In this document: positions 15,874 to 25,300 of the stretch, one piece after another
Layout: each line of letters begins with the position of its first letter
How positions within the stretch are numbered: position 1 is the stretch's first letter
Source: Lawsonibacter sp.
Lineage (GTDB): Bacteria > Bacillota > Clostridia > Oscillospirales > Oscillospiraceae
Assembly (NCBI GenBank): GCA_022801435.1
Contig: JAAWSG010000002.1
Span: 41,431 to 105,430 of the forward strand
Reading direction: 5' to 3'
DNA length: 64,000 nucleotides
Made by a program: the position numbers and the translations under genes
Notes under the pieces: model-generated
The model's input: the letters and a program-made list of their open reading frames with translations, nothing else
Database searches by the model: none
What the model was told of the DNA's origin: nothing

Positions 15874-17007
15874 TTAACGGTAGCCCTGGGCCTTAGCGAT
15901 GTTCATGTCGTCCAGGGACATCTCCCGGGTGTAGGGGTTGAGCAGGCGGTTGACCGTCTCCACGGTTTTTTCCGGGTCCAGCTCGTAGCAGTAGGTATAC
16001 TTGCGGTAGACCGCGTCCCCCCGACCCTCCAGGGTGGCGGTCTCCACGCCGGAGGACAGGTCCACATTCACCGCCTGGGAGGCGAAGTAGAGCATATCGT
16101 TCAGGGCCAGGTCGGTGGAGACGTTTTTGTTAAAGGTCTCCACGAAGCTGTTGATCTTGGTCAGGCTGCTCCAGGACAGGACCTTTTTGGCCAGGGCGAT
16201 GAGGAGCTTCTGCTGGGTCTGGGTGCGGCCCACATCGGTATAGCCGGAGCCGTCGTTATTTTTCCGGAAGCGGGCCACCTCCATCGCCTGCTGGCCCGAG
16301 AGGTGGTACTGGCCCTGGGTGTAGTGGATGGACAGGTTCTGGGCGGGGTCGTCGTAGTTCATATTGCAGGGGACGTAGAAGTCGATGCCCCCCAGATTGT
16401 CCACCAGCCGGATAAAGCCCTTGATGTTCACTTTGATGTAGTAGTCGATGGGGATGCCCAGCATTTGGGAGATATCCTCCACCCGCTGCTCCACCCCGCC
16501 CTTGCCGTAGACCAGCTTGGGGTTTTCCGAGCTGCGGGCGATGAGGGTATCCCGGGGGATCGAGACCACCCCCACCTTCTGGTTGGGTACGTCATAGGTC
16601 ATAACCATCATGGTGTCGGTGCGGTAGCCCTCCACGTCGGTGGCGGCCAGGAGGACGGTGTAGACCTGCTCCCGCCTGACCAGGGGTTCGGGCTTGTTGG
16701 GGTCCTCCACAGGCACGCTCCCATCCCCGGTCCCCGCGGGGGTATCGGAGGGCAGCACGGTATTCTGGCTGGGCGGGGGTACGGGGGCCTGGGCGGGCAG
16801 GCGGATAAGGAACCGCGCCCCCAGGTAGACCGCCACGATGACCGCGGACACCACGGCCAGGCAGGAGTACAGCCCCCAGAACAGCCTCCGGCCCGCCGAG
16901 CGGCGTCTGGGGGGATGGGGCGCTCTGCGCGGGGCCTGCCGCCGCGGGGGAGCGGCTCTTCGCCCTCCGGAGCGGCGGCGCTGCATGTCAATATATCTCT
17001 CTTCCAA
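15874..17007 (-). CDS. LCP-family (LytR/CpsA/Psr) cell wall ligase
   Basis: A 377-residue LytR-CpsA-Psr protein that attaches glycopolymers to peptidoglycan from undecaprenyl-linked donors. A very basic N-terminal tail (many Arg/Pro) precedes one membrane helix (about residues 40-62), a Pro/Thr linker and the catalytic domain. Motifs include RTDTMMVMTYD, SIPRDTL with the conserved Arg-Asp, IDYYIKVNIKGF, VDNLGGID and ARFRKNNDGSGYTDVGRTQ. The start chosen is TTG 17007, six bases after GGGAGGGA; ATG at 16986 lacks a good site. It is monocistronic with its own promoter. Wall teichoic acid or capsule substrate is unknown. Confidence 0.9.
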   Translation of the reverse strand: MEERYIDMQRRRSGGRRAAPPRRQAPRRAPHPPRRRSAGRRLFWGLYSCLAVVSAVIVAVYLGARFLIRLPAQAPVPPPSQNTVLPSDTPAGTGDGSVPVEDPNKPEPLVRREQVYTVLLAATDVEGYRTDTMMVMTYDVPNQKVGVVSIPRDTLIARSSENPKLVYGKGGVEQRVEDISQMLGIPIDYYIKVNIKGFIRLVDNLGGIDFYVPCNMNYDDPAQNLSIHYTQGQYHLSGQQAMEVARFRKNNDGSGYTDVGRTQTQQKLLIALAKKVLSWSSLTKINSFVETFNKNVSTDLALNDMLYFASQAVNVDLSSGVETATLEGRGDAVYRKYTYCYELDPEKTVETVNRLLNPYTREMSLDDMNIAKAQGYR

Positions 17008-17047
17008 AAGGGGTCCCTCCCTGCGCAGGTATCCAGTATTCCAAAGT

Positions 17048-17076
17048 ATTATAATCTCTTCGACGCTGTTCGGCAA
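17048..17076 (-). promoter_or_regulatory. Promoter of the LCP gene
   Basis: On the minus strand TTGCCG (17076-17071), 17 bases, TATAAT (17053-17048). Confidence 0.75.
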
Positions 17077-17202
17077 GAGCAAAGGAGGAAGTTCACGAAA
17101 AATTAAGATTTAGGCCCCATCCCGCCGGAGGGTATATCCCGGAGAAAATAGGAAATACTGGGAACAGTTAAAATTTGGGGCGTCCGCCCCGGAAGGGATG
17201 TG

Positions 17203-17484
17203 ATGTATATGGTGAAGGGGATCACCCGGCAGGTTATTCTGGTCAAATCCCCCGACCCCCGCCTGTTTGAGGAGGCCATTTTTATTGTCAAGGAGGAGGC
17301 GCTGGCCCGGGAGGGCGCCAGTGCGGACCAGGTGCTCCGGGAGGCGCGGCAGGCGGCGGACGGCTATCTGAAGCAGGGCAGGGCCTGGAACCGCCGGCTG
17401 GACCGGATTCCCGCCCCCGCCTGGAGCGCTCTGGGGGCGGCGCTGGCCTCAGCGGGCTGGGCGGCCTGGCTGCTGTTGGTGTGA
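17203..17484 (+). CDS. Small C-terminally anchored protein, 93 aa
   Basis: ATG 17203 follows GGAAGGGA. The protein has a predicted soluble N-terminal two thirds rich in charged helices (FEEAIFIVKEEAL, then DQVLREARQAAD) and one hydrophobic C-terminal helix (about residues 72-92). Similar short tail-anchored proteins occur in Oscillospiraceae without a known role. It is divergent from the LCP gene, so a wall-related role is possible but unsupported. Confidence 0.65.
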   Translation: MYMVKGITRQVILVKSPDPRLFEEAIFIVKEEALAREGASADQVLREARQAADGYLKQGRAWNRRLDRIPAPAWSALGAALASAGWAAWLLLV

Positions 17485-17581
17485 CCGTTTTTCCCTCCGG
17501 CGCATAGAATGGTGCGTCTGGAGGAGAACACCCCTTCGGACCTGCAAAGGATAAAGACTTTCTTCCTCCTTCTTTCTTGAA

Positions 17582-17612
17582 AAGGCCGCTCCGGTATTTG
17601 CCGGGGCGGCCT
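17582..17612. terminator. Terminator between two convergent small genes
   Basis: AGGCCGCTCCGG pairs with CCGGGGCGGCCT; on the minus side it is followed by TTTTC, so it best serves the XRE gene at 17618-17857. Confidence 0.7.
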
Positions 17613-17617
17613 GATTT

Positions 17618-17857
17618 CTATAAAAAGGAATTCCAGGATGATCCAAAAAGTTGTTTGACATCACATCCTAAAGCACTTGCTAAGCGAGCGGCATCGCTGA
17701 TAGAAAAACATTCGGGTAGGGTGTTATGCTCTATCTGTTCCAACACCTCGAACGGAATAGAAGCACTTGCCGAAAGATCCTGAATAGAACAGCCACAATG
17801 TTGCCGTAGCTTCCGAAATGTGCTACAGAATTCCGATTCTAGCTCTTTATAGGTCAA
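17618..17857 (-). CDS. XRE-type helix-turn-helix regulator, 79 aa
   Basis: A 79-residue XRE-like regulator. The helix-turn-helix is CSIQDLSASASIPFEVLEQIE, and SISDAARLASALGCDVKQLF is the classic closing part of a Cro/CI fold. The TTG start at 17857 follows GAGGTGAT closely. It is clearly AT-richer than its surroundings, so probably acquired. It is divergent from a second XRE gene, with a long palindrome between them that both could bind. Confidence 0.75.
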   Translation of the reverse strand: MTYKELESEFCSTFRKLRQHCGCSIQDLSASASIPFEVLEQIEHNTLPECFSISDAARLASALGCDVKQLFGSSWNSFL

Positions 17858-17880
17858 ATATATCACCTCACGAATATTAT

Positions 17881-17920
17881 GCCAGTATTGATGCCAAAAC
17901 ACAATGGCATAAATACTGGC
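17881..17920. promoter_or_regulatory. Palindromic operator candidate between divergent XRE genes
   Basis: gccagtattgatgcc (17881-17895) and ggcataaatactggc (17906-17920) form an inverted repeat matching 14 of 15 with a 10-base centre. A plus-strand TATAAT (17924-17929) abuts the right arm, and a minus-strand CATAAT (17881-17876) abuts the left. A repressor on this site would block both promoters. Confidence 0.75.
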
Positions 17921-17949
17921 TTTTATAATGAATAAAGAGGTGATTTTCG

Positions 17950-18168
17950 TTGATATACTATAATATTCGCAATTTAAGGGAGGACAACGACTGGACCCAG
18001 GAGTTTGTGGCCAACTATCTGAACATAAACCGCCGCACCTACTCCGCCTATGAGACGGGGGACATTACCATGTCTCCGGAGACGCTGATACAACTGTCGG
18101 AGCTGCACCGCACCAGCGTGGACTACCTGCTGGGGCTGACCAGAGTGCGGACCCCCTACCCCAGGTAG
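17950..18168 (+). CDS. XRE-type helix-turn-helix regulator, 72 aa
   Basis: A 72-residue Cro/CI-type regulator: LREDNDWTQEFVANYL, then INRRTYSAYETGDITMSPETL, and the usual LSELHRTSVDYLLGLT end. The start is TTG 17950 with AAAGAGGTGAT upstream, the same non-ATG style as the divergent gene. The last codons (VRTPYPR) and the stop lie in the left arm of the terminator hairpin. It probably regulates itself and the divergent gene through the palindrome. Confidence 0.85.
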   Translation: MIYYNIRNLREDNDWTQEFVANYLNINRRTYSAYETGDITMSPETLIQLSELHRTSVDYLLGLTRVRTPYPR

Positions 18169-18183
18169 GGGGTCCGCGCATTT
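18147..18183 (+). terminator. Terminator overlapping the end of the XRE gene
   Basis: GCGGACCCCCTACC (18147-18160) pairs perfectly with GGTAGGGGGTCCGC (18164-18177), then GCATTT. The stem contains the stop codon. Confidence 0.75.
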
Positions 18184-18240
18184 GCTGACGGGTTCAGGTG
18201 TGTGTCCCTGCATGGGTGCGAGCGCATAAATTGGGAACCC

Positions 18241-20088
18241 TCACGCGTTTTTTGCCATACGGCGGCAGGCCAGAGCGGTAGCCAGGAAGTAGCCGCCATA
18301 GACAACCAGGAGGACCCCGGTGGTAATGATGGTGTTGCCGGTGCTGTCCACCTTTCCCACGGCGGAGATGATATCGTTGGCGGCCTTCATCCCCACAGCG
18401 GAGTGTACCAGAGCCAGTGCCAGGGGCAGGAGGAAGGCCAGAGCCACCTGCTGGGAAGCGGAGCGGGTGATCTGTGTTTCCTCGGCCCCCAGGCGGCGGA
18501 GGATAGCGTACCGGCCGGTATTGTCCGCCCCCTGGCTCAGCTGCTGGAGGGCCAGCACCGCCGCCGCGGCCAGCAGGAAGGTGAAGCCCAGGTACAGCCC
18601 CAAAAACAGGGCCAGGATTTTATTGCCCACCATGTCCCCGTAGATGGACAGCCTGCTCTCCGCCCGGACGGCCAGCTGGGCGCGCAGGGAGGTGATGAGC
18701 TGGAGCAGCTGGCGTTCGGTCTCCTCCTTGGTGTCTCCGGCGTAGTCGGCGGACCACACCTGCCGGCGGGGCTCCAGCTGCTGGACCAAACTGTCGGGGA
18801 CCACTACGCACCGCAGGCTGAGGTTTCCGGTGGTGAGCCAATCCTCCCGCTCCTCCAGCAGGGCGGGCAGGGGTCCGGAGTAGGCGGGCTTCCCGTGGCG
18901 GGTCACTAAGGCGTTGTAGTCGGACACCCGGATGACCCCGCTGGCGTCCTCGATGCCGGTGATCTGGGAATCGTTGTAGTAAAACACCGTGTCGTGGCTC
19001 CAGGCCAGACTCTGCTCCGGGATGATCCCCCCCTCCCGGAGGAGGGCGTCAAAGTCGATAAGCTCGGTGTCCCCAGACTGGTTTTGTACCGTGATGTCGA
19101 AGGGGGCCTCCTGGTCGGTCATGGCGGACAGGGTGGAGTTGAGCCCCAGAGAGCTGGCGGTGATGCCGATGGCCAGCAGGAGGAGGATGCACACCACGGT
19201 CTGGGCCAGGTAGGTGGTGTGGACCCGGCTGATCCACTGGCGGAGGGTGAACATATTCAGGTTTTTAAAGTACAGTCCCGGGCGGCTCTGGATGAATTTG
19301 AGCACAAAGCCGGACAGGGAGCGGAAGATGAGCAGGGTCCCCAAGGTTCCCAGGCCCAGCATGGGGAAGCAGAGGAAGGGGAGGGCGATGGACAGCGCCA
19401 TGCCGAAGGTGAGCAGAATGGCGTAGGCGGCCAGGAGGCAGGCCACGCCCAGCAGGCACTGGAGCACCGACACGCCCAGGGGCCGGGGCTTGAGCACCTC
19501 GTTTTTCCGCTCCCCGTGGATCAGGTCGATGAGCCGGGCCCGGGACACCTGCACCCCGCTGAGGGCCATGACCAGCAGGAAGATGACCCCGAAGTAGAGG
19601 GCGGTCTTCCCTGCGGCCCGCGGGGAGAAGTTCAGGGCCAGCAGGGCGGACGCGTCCAGCTCAAACAGGGACAGGGTGAGGGCGGACATCCCGAAGCTGG
19701 CCAGCACCCCCAGGGCCAGTCCGGCGGCCAGGGAGACCAGGCCGATGACGCCGGTCTCCAGCACCAGCAGCCGGGAGACCTGCCCCTGGCTCAGGCCCAG
19801 CAGGAGGTAGGTCCCCAGCTCCCGCTTCCGCCGGCGGAGGAGGAAGCGGTTGGCGTAGAGGATGAGGCAGGCCAGCACCACCGCCACGAAGACGGAGAAA
19901 ACGTCCATCAGCATGAGGATGGATTCCACAATGGGGTTTGCGCTTTTGGACAGCAGGATCATGGCCCCCTGGCCGTCCAGGGAGTTGAAGGTGTAGAACA
20001 GACACACGCCGAAGGTGAGGGTGAGCAGATACACCCCGTAGTCCCGGAAGGAGCGCCGGACGTTGCGCAGAGCCAGCTTAGAGAACAT
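18241..20088 (-). CDS. ABC transporter permease, BceB-like (FtsX family)
   Basis: A 615-residue permease with about ten membrane helices in the FtsX/BceB arrangement: one N-terminal helix, groups of helices, a large extracellular domain (about residues 310-510) and three final helices. FtsX-like features are in LRNVRRSFRDYGVYLL and the cytoplasmic RRRKRELGTYLLLGLS. BceAB systems sense or remove peptide antibiotics such as bacitracin from lipid II. It overlaps the ATPase gene upstream by 11 bases. Unlike most bce loci there is no adjacent two-component system, so control must come from elsewhere. Confidence 0.88.
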   Translation of the reverse strand: MFSKLALRNVRRSFRDYGVYLLTLTFGVCLFYTFNSLDGQGAMILLSKSANPIVESILMLMDVFSVFVAVVLACLILYANRFLLRRRKRELGTYLLLGLSQGQVSRLLVLETGVIGLVSLAAGLALGVLASFGMSALTLSLFELDASALLALNFSPRAAGKTALYFGVIFLLVMALSGVQVSRARLIDLIHGERKNEVLKPRPLGVSVLQCLLGVACLLAAYAILLTFGMALSIALPFLCFPMLGLGTLGTLLIFRSLSGFVLKFIQSRPGLYFKNLNMFTLRQWISRVHTTYLAQTVVCILLLLAIGITASSLGLNSTLSAMTDQEAPFDITVQNQSGDTELIDFDALLREGGIIPEQSLAWSHDTVFYYNDSQITGIEDASGVIRVSDYNALVTRHGKPAYSGPLPALLEEREDWLTTGNLSLRCVVVPDSLVQQLEPRRQVWSADYAGDTKEETERQLLQLITSLRAQLAVRAESRLSIYGDMVGNKILALFLGLYLGFTFLLAAAAVLALQQLSQGADNTGRYAILRRLGAEETQITRSASQQVALAFLLPLALALVHSAVGMKAANDIISAVGKVDSTGNTIITTGVLLVVYGGYFLATALACRRMAKNA

Positions 20089-20845
20089 CCGCCATCCCTC
20101 CCCCCATCCCGGTGACCGCCTGGATGATTTTTTGGAAAAAGGCTTTTCTGCTGTCCCCGCCCCGGCGGAGCTCCAGATAGAGCTGGCCGTCCCGGAGGAA
20201 GACCACCCGCTGGCAGCAGCTGGCGGTGAAGGCGTCGTGAGTGACCATCAGGATGGTGGCCCCCAGCTCCTGGTTCAGCTCCTCCAGCCGGTCCAGCAGC
20301 AGCCGGGCGGACTGGGAGTCCAGGGCCCCGGTGGGCTCGTCCGCCAGCACCAGGGCGGGCCGGGTGACCATGGCCCGGGCGGCGGCGCACCGCTGCTGCT
20401 GTCCTCCCGACATCTGATAGGGATACTTGCCCAGACACCCGGCGATGTCCAGCAGCTCCGCCATCTCCCGCACCCGCTGGTCAATCTTCTGGGCGGGGAA
20501 GCGGAGGATGGACAGGGACAGGGCGATGTTCTCATAGGCGGTGAGGGTGTCCAGCAGGTTGCAGTTCTGGAAGATGAACCCCAATCTCTCCCGGCGGAAT
20601 TTCGCCAGCTCCCGACCCTTCAGCCGGGTGAGCTCCTGCCCATCAATGACAATGGAGCCCGAGGTGGGCCGGTCGATGGTGGATACGCAGTTGAGCAGGG
20701 TGGTCTTGCCCGAGCCGGAGGGCCCCATCACCCCCACAAATTCCCCCGCCTCCAGGGAGAGGGATACGCCGTCCAGAGCCCGGGCCGCGGCCCCGCCCTT
20801 GCCATAGACCCGGCGCAGGTCTGTTACCGTTAAAATTTCTGCCAT
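20078..20845 (-). CDS. ABC transporter ATP-binding protein, BceA-like
   Basis: A 255-residue ATPase of the MacB/LolD/BceA type. Walker A is GPSGSGKTTLLN, the Q-loop is FIFQNCNLLD, the signature is MSGGQQQR (Met for the usual Leu), Walker B is LVLADEPTGALDS and the switch His is in MVTHDAF. It pairs with the BceB-like permease downstream to form a peptide-antibiotic resistance or lipid-flipping complex. The start is ATG 20845 after AAAGGAGG. An inverted repeat AACTGTA-N13-TACAGTT lies just upstream. Confidence 0.9.
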   Translation of the reverse strand: MAEILTVTDLRRVYGKGGAAARALDGVSLSLEAGEFVGVMGPSGSGKTTLLNCVSTIDRPTSGSIVIDGQELTRLKGRELAKFRRERLGFIFQNCNLLDTLTAYENIALSLSILRFPAQKIDQRVREMAELLDIAGCLGKYPYQMSGGQQQRCAAARAMVTRPALVLADEPTGALDSQSARLLLDRLEELNQELGATILMVTHDAFTASCCQRVVFLRDGQLYLELRRGGDSRKAFFQKIIQAVTGMGGGMADVL

Positions 20846-20863
20846 TATTGGCGCCTCCTTTCA

Positions 20864-20890
20864 AACTGTACCAAACTATATCATACAGTT
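20864..20890. promoter_or_regulatory. Inverted repeat in the promoter region of the BceAB-like operon
   Basis: AACTGTA (20864-20870) and TACAGTT (20884-20890) are perfectly inverted with 13 bases between. A minus-strand TATGAT overlaps the right arm. Possible operator. Confidence 0.5.
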
Positions 20891-20995
20891 CTGAGAAAAC
20901 CCGAAAGGAAAGATTAGGATTTTATGAAGAAATGCTTAAATTTAGGAGGGACGCAGGAGTTTGAACGATATTGCGAAATGTCGTGCGATTTTTTC

Positions 20996-21024
20996 TTGTA
21001 AAAGGGGGCAAAGGATGGTACAAT
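20996..21024 (+). promoter_or_regulatory. Promoter of nagA
   Basis: TTGTAA (20996-21001), 17 bases, TACAAT (21019-21024). A leader hairpin (AGCGCTCCC pairing with GGGGGCGCT, about 21075-21100) precedes the ribosome site. Confidence 0.65.
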
Positions 21025-21120
21025 CAGAACAAGGTCTGTCGGGGACCGAGGAAGTAATTTGTGAAAACTGGATAAAGCGCTCCCGTCCAATGGGGGCGCT
21101 CCACAGGAGGCGGAACGAAT

Positions 21121-22245
21121 ATGAAGATCACAGGCGCGATGGTATTTGACCCCAAGGAGGGATTTGTACAGCGGGATCTGTGCATTGCGGGGGACAGGAT
21201 CGCTCCCCAGGGGGAGGGTGAGGTGTCCGCCCGGGGGTGCTGTCTGATCCCGGGGCTGACCGACCTGCACTTCCACGGCTGCCGGGGGGCGGACTTCTCG
21301 GACGGAGACAGCGAGGGTCTGGCGGAGATGGCCCGGTACGAGCTGTCCCGGGGAGTGACGCAGATCTGCCCCGCCGGGATGACCCTGGAGGAGGCGCAGC
21401 TGGTCAAGATCTGCGAGACCGCCGCCGCCCACCGGAGGGCCGGGCTGCCCGGGGCGGAGCTGGTGGGGGTCAATCTGGAGGGCCCCTTCCTGTCTATGGC
21501 GAAGAAGGGGGCGCAGAATGGGGCCTGGCTCCAGCCGCCCAGCGTCCCGCTGCTGGAGAAGCTGATGGAGGCCTCCGAGGGACTGGTGAAGCTGGTGTCG
21601 GTGGCCCCGGAGCTGGAGGGGGCGCTGGACTTCATCCGTCAGGTGAAGGACAGGGTCACAGTTAGCGTAGCCCACACCGCCGCCGGCTACGACACGGCGC
21701 TGGCGGCATTCCAGGCGGGGGCGCGGCAGTGTACCCACCTCTATAACGGGATGGCCCCCTTTGCCCACCGGGAGCCGGGGGTGGTAGGCGCGGCCTTTGA
21801 CTGCGGGCATGTGATGTGTGAGCTGATCTGCGACGGGGTCCACATCCACCCGGCGATGGTGCGGGCGACCTTCCGGCTGATGGGAAAGGACCGGATGATT
21901 CTCATCAGCGACACCATGCGGGCGGCCGGTATGTCGGACGGCAGCTACACCCTGGGCGGGCAGGACGTCACGGTCCGGGGCAACCGGGCGGAGCTGGCGG
22001 ATGGGACCATTGCGGGCTCGGTCACTGATCTGATGGCCTGTTTGAAGGTGGCGGTGTCAGTGGTTGGGATTCCTCTGGCGGACGCGGTCACGGCGGCGGC
22101 GGTGAATCCGGCTAAGGTGATGGGGATTTATGACCGTCTGGGCAGCTTGGATGTGGGCAAGCAGGCCAACGTGGCGGTGCTGGATGAGCATTTGGATTTG
22201 AAGGCAGTCATTTTCCGGGGCGAGGTAGTTTCAGGCTCGCTGTAA
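21121..22245 (+). CDS. nagA: N-acetylglucosamine-6-phosphate deacetylase
   Basis: A 374-residue amidohydrolase that removes acetate from GlcNAc-6-P, feeding amino-sugar use and wall recycling. Motifs are in order: GLTDLHFHG, NLEGPF (metal Glu), VAHTAAGY, QCTHLYNGM (metal His pair), ICDGVHIHP, ISDTM (catalytic Asp) and IAGSVTDL. Length is usual. ATG 21121 follows AGGAGG. nagB is not adjacent; the gene is monocistronic with its own promoter and terminator. Confidence 0.93.
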   Translation: MKITGAMVFDPKEGFVQRDLCIAGDRIAPQGEGEVSARGCCLIPGLTDLHFHGCRGADFSDGDSEGLAEMARYELSRGVTQICPAGMTLEEAQLVKICETAAAHRRAGLPGAELVGVNLEGPFLSMAKKGAQNGAWLQPPSVPLLEKLMEASEGLVKLVSVAPELEGALDFIRQVKDRVTVSVAHTAAGYDTALAAFQAGARQCTHLYNGMAPFAHREPGVVGAAFDCGHVMCELICDGVHIHPAMVRATFRLMGKDRMILISDTMRAAGMSDGSYTLGGQDVTVRGNRAELADGTIAGSVTDLMACLKVAVSVVGIPLADAVTAAAVNPAKVMGIYDRLGSLDVGKQANVAVLDEHLDLKAVIFRGEVVSGSL

Positions 22246-22255
22246 TATATAGTTT

Positions 22256-22291
22256 CGTCCCCTCCGCATTTCTGCGGAGGGGACGCTTTTT
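22256..22291 (+). terminator. Terminator of nagA
   Basis: CGTCCCCTCCGCA pairs with TGCGGAGGGGACG and is followed by CTTTTT. Confidence 0.9.
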
Positions 22292-22293
22292 GC

Positions 22294-22316
22294 CTGTAGG
22301 GACAGGACTTGTCGTG
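22294..22316 (-). repeat. Truncated copy of the dispersed repeat
   Basis: The minus strand reads ACGACAAGTCCTGTCCCTACA, matching the end of copies A and B at about 19 of 21 positions. Only this half of the element is present. Confidence 0.5.
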
Positions 22317-22322
22317 AGGATG

Positions 22323-25300
22323 CTAGTGTTTCTTATCCTTCTTTTTCAGGAGCAGGACTGCCGCAAGGATACCTCCGGACAGCAGAGCCGCGCCGGCCCA
22401 GACCAGGCCGTTGTCTCCAGTAGCGGGCACGCCCTCCTTCCAGGTTGTGGGGACGTCCTCCTCGGGGACATAGACCCACTCCTCCTCCTCCGGGTCCCAG
22501 ACCTTTTTGTAGGTGGTAGGCACATCGCCGTCCCAGATGGTTACCTCATCGGGGGAATCCGGGTCGTTGGGGTCAGGGAGCTGGGTGGGATGCTCGGGGG
22601 TCTCGGGCTGCTCTGGCGTCTCAGGATTTTCGGGGGTTTCGGGCTGCTCGGGAGTCTCCGGCTGTTCGGGGGTCTCGGGCTGCTCCGGCGGCGTCTCAGG
22701 CTGTTCCGGCTCCTCCGGCTTCTTGGGGTCTTCGGGGTCCTTGGGGTCGTTGCCTCCGCCGCTGGGAGGAGTGGTGTTCTTGCTGTTGGAGAATGCGGCG
22801 GTCTGGGTTTCATCCTTGACAATGATGCCGCTCTCTCCGGTGGAGGAGGCCGTCCAGCCGCTGACCTTCTCCTCGCTTACGGAGTACCGGGTCCCCTCGG
22901 GCAGGTCGGTGATGGTGACGGACTCACCTCCGGCCAAGGTAACTTTACCGCCGCTGGAGATGGTCCCCGTCTTCGAGCCGGTGTAGGGGAAACTTTCGGT
23001 CAAATCCTTGCCGTCCGTGTCGGTGAGCTTCACGGTGAAGGTAAACACCGCGCCGCCCGGGTTGTCTCCCTTAACCGTCTTGCTGATTTTCAGGCTTCCC
23101 GTTTTCGCTCCGGGGGTGGGAGGGGGATTTTCGGGGTCTGTGGGCTTCTTGTTGTTGGAGAACGCGGCACTTTGGGTCTCATCCTTTTCGACCGTCCCCT
23201 CCATCGGATTGTCAGATGTGGCCTCCCAGCCCTCGGGGACGGTTTCGGTCACGGTATATTGGGTTCCCAGAGGTAGGTCCCGGATAACGATTTTCTCCCC
23301 GCCGGCCAAAGTGATGGTTTCTCCGTTGGAGATGGTCCCCTCCTTCGAGTTTGAACCGGAGTAGGGGAAACTTCCGCTTAGGGCATTGCCGTCCTTGTCC
23401 TGGAGGGTCACAGTAAAGGTAAACTGTGTCTTCCGATCCGCATCGGTCACAGCGCCGGCAATCTCCTTGCTGATCTCCAGACTGCCGGTACCAGGCTCGG
23501 GTTTCGTGTTGGTGAAGGTGGCGATGTAGTTTTCATCCTTGACAATCACGCCGTAATGGTCTTCGGGGTTGACGAACCAGCCGTCATGGTCAAGCTCAAT
23601 GACCTCAATGACTTTGAACTTGGTTCCCGCGGGCAGGCCCAGGATGGTGACCGCTTCGTTGTGGCGGAGCATCAGGATATTGCCGTCCTTACGTCCATCA
23701 AGGTCACCGATATCGCCGGTCCAGCTGTCGCCATAGAAATAGTACTGGTAATCGGTCACGGGATTTCCATTCGAGTCTGTCAGCTCCACCTTAAACTTGA
23801 AGAACTTTTCGTAGTCCGCGTCAGTCAGGCCATCTCCAGCGATCTGTTTTTTGATGGTGAGCTGTCCGGTGGCGGGCTTGTTGGGCTGATCGTTCCTGTC
23901 CGTGACCACCACAACATTCAGCAGGCTGAACAGGTTGGTCAGGTCGGTGTCCCCCAGATTATCCCGGTTGGCGATGGTATTCTGACCGTCTCCTACATAG
24001 CGATCGAGATCAGCTTGTGATATCTGCTTTACCCTGGCGCGGGCGAAGCCGGTATCGGTGACGAAGAAGGGCTTATAGACCCCACCGTTATCAACGTCAT
24101 GGAGCCCGTAGTCCACCACGGCGTTTTTCTTGAAGTGGAGGTTCATGCTGTCCAGGGTTTTGGAACCCTCGATGTACGCGTCATTCCAGCCATTGAAGGA
24201 GAAATTATCGCTTTTCTGAGTCTGCTTGATGGCGGTGATATCCTGGAGGGTCACGTCGATCAGATTATCCCGGGCGTACTGGCGCATGGTCTGAGTCAAA
24301 CGGCCCACTCCGGCCAGAACGGTCACGCCATCGTCTTCAGTACCTGCGTCTGCGTAGATGGAGTATGTACCCACCACGATGGGGATGACGGTGTCGTTCA
24401 GCGTATAGCCGTCAGGCGCTTGAGTCTCTTTCAGGTAGTACCGGCCATCTTCTTGGCTCTTGGACCAAGTTGCCTTTGCCCAGCCGTAGCCCTTCTCCTC
24501 ATACTCGCTGTTCTTCTCCGCGGAGAAAATCAGGTAGCCGTCCTTGCCGGTTTCCCCTGTGATGACCTCATTTGTGCACGCCTCATCACGGTACAGGGTA
24601 AACTTTGCGCCCTCCAGAGGAACTCCGTCCTGGTCAATTTTCTGGACCCACAGCTCCCGGCGCTCGTTGGGGATGTAAATCATGGAGCGGAAATTCCGGT
24701 TAAACTGCTTGGTATTCAGAGCCTGGAAGCCGCCGTTCACGCCCAAAATCGTCTCAAGCGCATCCTCAGGATACTTCCCCAGTGCCTGATAGCGCTCAGC
24801 TTCGGTTTCTGCGGTGATCTTCAGCTCATCCAGCAGCTCATCCAGCGCCTTCTGGGAGATGATTCCATAGACCATGTGCATATCCCCGTCTGGGTTGTTG
24901 AGCTTATAGCTGGTAGCCAGTCCGGGCAGGTCGTACAGGGTCCCAATGAGCTGCCGGTTGTCCGCGTTCCACTTCAAATGCCAGGGGGCGTTATTGGAGT
25001 GGCTGGTTTCCGAGTTGGTCTTGCCGCTGGCGTGGTTCAGGGCGGCCTCCAGCACGGCTCTCCTCCAGGCGTCCTCATCAGTACCATTCAGCGCTACAGA
25101 GCCGAACCCGCCCAGGTTGCTGCCGTAGAGGGCGTACCGTGTGCCATCCTTGGCGGTCTTGATGGGCACAGCCACCACAAGGCCGCCGCTCAGCTCATCT
25201 GCACTGATTGACGCAGCATTCTGTCCGACCGCGCCGTTTTGGACGTGGTCGCTGCCCACAAACTGGCTGTAGTTGAGCTTCCCCCCGCTGGCGATGTGGG

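Noticed and set aside
22541-22750. A possible CRISPR-like or satellite repeat
   Set aside because: The regular units encode the PEQPET wall-spanning repeat of the surface protein; there are no unique spacers.
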